Positions 58,908 through 64,000 of a DNA stretch of 64,000 nt are shown here, in pieces (position 1 is the first letter of the stretch; every line of letters begins with the position of its first letter). Origin of the DNA: Diphasiastrum complanatum (Eukaryota; Streptophyta; Lycopodiopsida; Lycopodiales; Lycopodiaceae); contig CM055103.1 of assembly GCA_029204225.1 (NCBI GenBank), positions 22,138,709-22,202,708 on the forward strand, in the 5' to 3' direction. Both the position numbers and the translations under genes were made by a program. Under the pieces are notes generated by a model, which made no database searches, was not told where the DNA came from, and saw nothing but the letters and a program-made list of their open reading frames with translations.

Positions 58908-60434
58908 ACTAATAATCATCTTTAAGGTGCAATCGTTCTAACTCTATTTCGACGATTTATTTTTTCTATATATTATTATATTCTTGATAGCATTTTGATT
59001 TTGTGGCATCAACTTTCGCCTTGTTCATTCTTATACTGAAAGTGCAAGCAATGGCTAGGGGAGAATCACGTTCAAGTCGTTACAAACAATCATTTGAACC
59101 TTGATTTTGCAATTTGTTTATTCCTTTATGTTGCTAAGTTGGGTGTTTTGGACCCATGATTTATTATTGATATTTTCTAGAACATAATAATCTAAGAGCT
59201 AATATTGGGCTCCAAAATAGTGAGAGAACGTTAATCATGATAAGGTCAAATCAGGGACCTCAAGATTGTAAATAGGGATGTGAGATACATTCTCAGCCAT
59301 GTTCAAGTTTGATTTTCCATGTCACAACTTCGGAATTCACCCAAGTGCAAACTTTCTAAGGGGTAAGTAGTATATGTCTATCTTATCATGCATAAGAGTC
59401 ATCAATTCCTAGGCTCTTTTTTTCTAGGGATAGCCCATCCCCATTTATGGTGGAGAGGATCCAAAGGATGATCAATCCCTTGGCCCGTCCCCAATTCTTA
59501 TAGACTCCTTTGAGCCTTCATTATAGACTTATGAAAAGGCTTCATTGTAGACTTGAAAAAGCCTTTTATTTTAAAGGTACCATTCATAAGCTTAACAAGC
59601 TTTCAAATTCTTGTTCTTGTTCCTTGGTCACTTCCTCAAGTACCTGCACAAACCCCTAGAGAAAGGTTAATGTTAAATCATACCACTTAGAAATGGTTCA
59701 CCGTAATTCTAAGTTCTTAGATCATCAGATTCTACTTGTAGAACCTGCACATCTTCACCAAACTGTCAGTATGAATTTCAGGTTTTTTACATTTCTTGTC
59801 TTTTGGTGCTAATACCTACACATGCACTCAATTCCTAGAGAGTAATAAACTCATCCAATATTCAAATATAAATAAGATCATATTTAATTCAAGAATATCT
59901 TCCCCATGCTCAGAAAAGAGATTTTATGCAAAATAGAAATGAATGGAAGTGGGGTAGCCTTTATGTCTTGGGCATTTTGCCACTACAATTTATAGTGCAG
60001 TTGAATTTTAGAAAAATGATCTGAACTTTAGCTTCTAACCAAGATCAAGGATACCTTTTTAACTGGTGAAGTCTTTGTTATTGTGCTTGTTGCGTTGCAA
60101 CTGATCTCTAGAACTAGAATTTTTGGTATTCTCTAATTCTTTGGCTAACTGCAAAAGCTCGAACCTCCTAAGCTTCTACAACCAATACATTGCTAGACAA
60201 GACCCATCAAATTACCCTTGAAGTGACTTGTTGTACAAGCTTTACCAAATCAGGGACCACCCATACTGCAATGAAATTCAAAGACCAATGAGAATAAGCA
60301 AACCATATTGCCACACAATGTTCTGGAACTATCCTCCAAATTGTGACATCAAATATCCTTCACATTGTATAAGTATGGCAGAATTATTGCCTGGAATGAG
60401 TTTTCAGAAGTAAATCTCGCTTAGAAGAAATCTC
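58908..60434. other. Unassigned, likely intron
   Basis: No coding domain, element end or RNA gene recognised. It precedes the IFT54 exon at 60909 and may be its intron. Confidence 0.4.
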
Positions 60435-60725
60435 GATAATGAACAGGTTAAATACCTAATCCCCCTTCCAGTTCATTTGTGTGGTTTACAGGACACTTGT
60501 ATAGCTGGAAATGTAGATTCACGTTTCTAGATACATAATATGTTTCAACAATAGAAACAGAATTGCTATTTCTGAATCACTTGCAAGAAAGCTTGATAAT
60601 GAACAGCCCAAAAACCAAAGCTCCAGTTTGGTTCATGTACTTAGTGCATGGGAGATGTGTTGTATAGCTGGAATTGTAGATTCATGTTACTAGATACAGA
60701 GTATGTTTCAATCCAGGCTTGATGC
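60435..60725 (+). repeat. About 160-bp tandem duplication
   Basis: Two diverged copies start near 60435 and 60595 (both GATAATGAACAG) and share TATAGCTGGAA, GTAGATTCA and CTAGATACA further on. Identity is about 75 percent by eye. Function unknown; it lies about 190 bases upstream of the IFT54 exon. Confidence 0.6.
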
Positions 60726-60908
60726 TAAAAACATTCCAAGCCAGTGTAATATACAAAAAATCTTTTTGTTGGCCGCTAGAAGCATATTATGTTCAGATCA
60801 TTGTATTTTCCACTGAGCGAGTTTTCTGATTTTGTGGTCGTATGTTGTCGTGGAATGTGCTATATGTTGGTGACCAAAAGAAAAAATAAATCAATTTATC
60901 AATTGCAG

Positions 60909-60953
60909 ATCTTGGCAGGGATGGAGCCAGAAAATACAAATATGTTTCTTCAG
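60909..60953 (+). CDS. IFT54: IFT54 internal exon (end of N-terminal domain)
   Basis: A 45-base phase-0 exon lies between the acceptor CAATTGCAG (ending 60908) and a GT donor at 60954. It encodes ILAGMEPENTNMFLQ. Animal IFT54 has IVAGHEPERTNELLQ at the end of the same domain, so 9 of 15 residues agree and the phase fits. In the family this segment lies about 30 residues after the end of exon 2 (26401-26469). This exon is on the same strand and in the right order, so the three exons probably belong to one gene stretched by repeat insertion. The following exon is not recognised before 64000. Confidence 0.75.
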
Positions 60954-61090
60954 GTTGCACTCCAATGGTTTCATGTTTTATATTTTCTTGGAAAGACTTG
61001 TATTTATAGAACTTTCTATTGTAAGAAGCACACTACTATTCAAGTCTTAAAAGTTGCTCTTATCAAGTCTATGCCATTTTGTTTAGCATA

Positions 61091-61200
61091 ATGCCATTAG
61101 CTTAGTTGGTTAGCTTGGCATCCAAAGTTTCTTTGGTTCGAAGTTCGAGTCTCCCTTGGAAACCAAGAAGCATTATTTAATTGTTTCAAAATATAATATA
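61091..61200 (+). mobile_element. tRNA-derived SINE-like head
   Basis: TAGCTTAGTTGG (61098-61109) fits the RNA polymerase III A box and GTTCGAGTC (61143-61151) the B box, 34 bases apart, as in tRNA genes and SINEs. The sequence cannot fold as a full tRNA: the acceptor and T stems do not pair. A SINE is therefore preferred. The 3' limit is uncertain and there is no clear poly(A). It lies 138 bases downstream of the IFT54 exon. Confidence 0.55.
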
Positions 61201-62742
61201 ATCATTTTATTTACTCAAGGAAGTCTATCATGGAGTTGTATGCCAATGGAAGATTGGTGAAGTGTTAAAAAGGATTTGAAGTTTGAGTCTTTTCCGATCG
61301 TCTTCTCCTAAATGTAAATTACCATCATGTAGATAGAGAATGTAGCATGCTTGGGTGAATTGAGGGAGTGGATTTAAAAAATACGACTAGGAACTATTCT
61401 CTTGCAAGCAACAACTTAAACATTATAGTGTGGTCCTTAACTTGCACATATGCATGAGAAAACCCACTCCCTTGTGCAATCATTTCCTGCAATACTAAGT
61501 GCTAATAAAGGAGATGAATCCACACTGACATTTTGCTATGCCTTGGGGATTATCAGTTGTTATTTGGACCCATCATTTATGTAATTAATGAGAACACCCA
61601 AAATATGCACTTCGTCACTGGGCATGCCCAACTCACAGAAGTACATGGTGGCTTTTAGGGTATTGAAGACCATGTGGAATTGTGGACAACCCTTTGTTAG
61701 GCTCATTGGTTAGTTGATGCTATTGCTTGTTTGCTGCTTTGTGTAACTAGCCTATTGAGCAAAATTTCTTGGTAGGAGGGCCTGCAAGAAATTCATTATG
61801 ATGTGATTTTTGTTCTTTACTAGAGAAACCTCGTTAGCTTGAGAGCTTTTTGTTGTTTGTCATTTTTTTTACGATAGTAACTTGGTATCAAAGCTCTTTG
61901 TGACCCACAATTTTTTTGTGGAAAAGCATTGTTATGTAAGTTTTTATAGGAATCTCATCTACTCTCGTAGGACTGATCCATGTAGTGTCTACTTCAGAGG
62001 CATAAGTTATGGAAGAAGCAATGCACAAGACTTATAATAGAGAGTAGAATGCAGAATGTATTAATACATCACTAGAGATTAGTAGTCATTGGAATAAGAA
62101 TCATATGCTAATAACAAGCTGAATAAACTAGTCTTATTGATGATAAACGTAGGCTAAGTTAATCTAAGCTAAGGATACAATGTATTTGTTGATAATGATG
62201 CTCAAAGGGCTATTGAAGTATGGCCCAAGTGACTCCTAGCTAGGGTTGGAGTTGGAGTAATGACCTTATGAAACAAAAATGACTTCAATAAGTTCCAATC
62301 ATAGAAGCACCGAGTTCCGGAACGGTTTTGGGAGCGTTTCGGATTGGAACATTTTAATGATTTTTGCTTTTTTTTTATATCTGTGTTGGGGTGCGAAAAA
62401 ACAACCTTTAGGAATGTAAATTTTTTTTCCAAACACATTGCAAAGCATAGTACTTACTAATAACTGAATAAAGCATATTACATTGAAGTTCACTCACTAA
62501 TTGAACAAAGCATTTAGGCTTCAGCATGCTGCATACCAAAATTGAAACTTGAAAGCAATCCCTCTGCCTTTGTTGCTGCCTCTAGGTCTACCAAGGCCTC
62601 ACCGGGGGCTGCTGCTTGTTAGAGGTCTCAACACCACAATAGGGCAAACACTAACTGATCCACCCAACCTTTCCTACTCCCTGATATGGAGCAAGCCCCT
62701 CCTAGCCCTGTGTGAGGACCGGTAGCATGCATACTGCCAAGT
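61201..62742. other. Unassigned, likely intron
   Basis: AT-rich sequence with no recognised domain or repeat end. Short ORFs on either strand have no features. Confidence 0.4.
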
Positions 62743-62771
62743 GTCGGCCACGTAACACTGACGTGGCCGAC
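62743..62771. repeat. Perfect 11-bp hairpin at element junction
   Basis: GTCGGCCACGT and ACGTGGCCGAC are exact inverted copies separated by AACACTG. The hairpin lies just left of the point (about 62776) where similarity to the chromovirus pol starts. Confidence 0.85.
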
Positions 62772-62775
62772 TGCA

Positions 62776-63395
62776 CTCTGAATTGGGGACACATACGCTA
62801 TCTCTATAGAGCAAGTACTCATCCTGAATGGAATACTGTTTCCAATTGAATCCTTGAGTCAACTGACCCTCAACCACTGCGGTTTGCTTGGGTAATACAG
62901 GCTCAGAGTCCTCAACGTCATCTGACGTATACTCGGACTCATCATCCTCAACGGAAGCTGCCGTATTCTTGGATGAACTTGCACCAGCCCCGGGAACTGG
63001 TTCTGGAGCCGGTAACTGTTTGCTCTGGACTGGGTTCCAGATAGAAGAGAAGAGTGCATCATGCTGCCACTTCCCTCTCAAAGACTCGAGTAACTCACTA
63101 CGAATATGAGTAAAACTCAGCTCGTTTATCATAGGCATTCTGCTAAGTGCATCTGCTACTGTGTTGAATTTCCCCCGTCTATATCTGATAGACATATCAT
63201 CAAAGCTCTCCTACTGTGCAAACTCCCATATGAACTCCTTTCCCTTCCCCTTAAGAAGATTTGTCATAGGAACTGCTATCTGAGCATATTCTTTGACAAA
63301 TCGTCTGTAATATCCTGTCAAACCTAGAAAGATCTGTAACTCTAAAATATTCTGAGGTCTCAGCCAAATGAGTATGGCATGAACCTTACTTTGCC
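62776..63395 (-). pseudogene. Deleted chromovirus pol copy
   Basis: The minus strand reads the RT connection ([40 protein letters not shown]), then jumps to MSIRYRRGKFNTVADALSRM and the acidic linker (NTAASVEDDESEYTSDDVED), ending in VCVPNSE. It is the same family as 42400-43390. The RNase H domain between ESF and MSIRYRRG has been deleted. The 5' side ends at about 63400 next to A13. Both ends are truncated. Confidence 0.85.
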
Positions 63396-64000
63396 TGACG
63401 TTTCCTTCAAAAAAAAAAAAAGTCAAAAAGACTAATTTATAGCTGTACAAAGAGGGAAAGATGACTTAGCTGTTTCTGAGGACTGTACTTCCAAAGAAAA
63501 TACGAAGAGGAACCCTCTCAACTCTTTTACCCAAATTTTCAGACCTGCTGTCCTGGAAAATCCCAGTTTGAAGCTCCAAAATGGTGTCAAAATTTCCGGT
63601 TCCTTGAGTAGAGTAGCTCGCTGATCTGATTACAGATGTGGGGCCCCAAAAAATGAGGCAAAGGACTCCAAAAAGTGCAAACTTTCCGAGATTGATAGCT
63701 GCCTAACCTCGCTGATCTAACAGCACCTAAGCTGGTTCCCAAAAACCAAATTTGAAGCCCAAAATCACTTGCAAATTCTGGAATTCTTGTGGCACCCTGC
63801 TCGCTAATCTGTAGCAAGAAAGTCTGATGCTCAAACCTCTGAAAAATCTCTGAAAACAAGGGTGAAACTTCACCCTTTCTCTTCTCTGTCCAGCGCTGGC
63901 CCTGCTAGGAATTTTTAGCTTGAAATCCCCTCAGACTTGCTCAGATTTCTCTGAGAAATCAGAAGTAGGTCGCTGATTCCACAGCGATGGATCTGCTCGC
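63396..64000. other. Unassigned sequence with scattered repeats
   Basis: The motif TCGCTGATCT or a close variant recurs at about 63616, 63709, 63804 and 63970. Nothing else is recognised. It could be LTR or leader sequence of another element running out of the window. Confidence 0.3.

Noticed and set aside
61091-61165. Functional tRNA gene
   Set aside because: A and B boxes are present but acceptor and T stems do not pair and no anticodon arm forms.
62743-62781. Helitron 3' end (hairpin followed by CTGA)
   Set aside because: The CTGA belongs to shared chromovirus sequence, the base after it is A instead of T, and no 5' TC end or Rep/helicase is seen.

Overview
The window reads as a piece of a large, repeat-rich land-plant nuclear genome. 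There are no dense ORFs or operons. Almost everything is decayed retrotransposon sequence, long GA microsatellites and spliced-gene remnants. The best clue to the organism is a set of three short exons (25014-25142, 26401-26469, 60909-60953, all +) that match the N-terminal domain of intraflagellar transport protein IFT54 (TRAF3IP1/MIP-T3). Flowering plants lack flagella and IFT genes, so a plant with swimming sperm is inferred: fern, lycophyte, bryophyte, cycad or Ginkgo. The size and repeat load favour a fern-like or gymnosperm-like genome. If the exons are collinear, most of the window lies inside IFT54 introns.

Layout: 1-2600 holds two convergent, decayed, intron-bearing loci, one per strand, of unknown family. 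3046-3487 is an LTR. 4400-7624 (-) is an unrecognised broken gene (proline-rich, with a coiled coil). 7640-8895 holds two related minisatellites. 9304-13045 (-) is a decayed Ty3/gypsy element of Tat/Athila type. 13440-13750 is another minisatellite and 13830-16170 (-) a second Tat-like pol. 16242-19520 (-) is a small Copia element with about 150-bp LTRs. 20194-20365 is (GA)n. 20366-25013 is unassigned. 25014-26469 carries IFT54 exons 1 and 2. 27973-30223 (+) is an R2-like non-LTR element whose reverse transcriptase has been deleted.

30765-34390 holds gypsy debris and a 361-bp tandem duplication. 34500-40741 (-) is a head-to-tail stack of three LINE copies separated by GA tracts. 40743-44671 (+) is a chromovirus. 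44677-51502 (+) is a second gypsy element broken by a Copia piece and by a 1078-bp solo LTR with a clean 5-bp target duplication. 52868-53826 is a fourth LINE flanked by GA tracts on both sides. 54840-58907 is a mosaic of LINE and gypsy pieces, including a head-to-head gypsy junction near 57840. 60435-61200 holds a 160-bp duplication, the third IFT54 exon and a tRNA-derived SINE-like head. 62743-63395 (-) is a deleted copy of the chromovirus seen at 40743.

None of the retroelements looks autonomous; the longest intact frame is the 661-codon gypsy pol at 47894-49879. The most unusual signal is at the LINE 3' ends. Three copies share a two-part hairpin whose stems covary, followed by AATAAA and a CTTT/CT tail instead of poly(A). 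Two LINEs also have GA microsatellite at both ends, which suggests a LINE family that ends in, or targets, GA/CT repeats.
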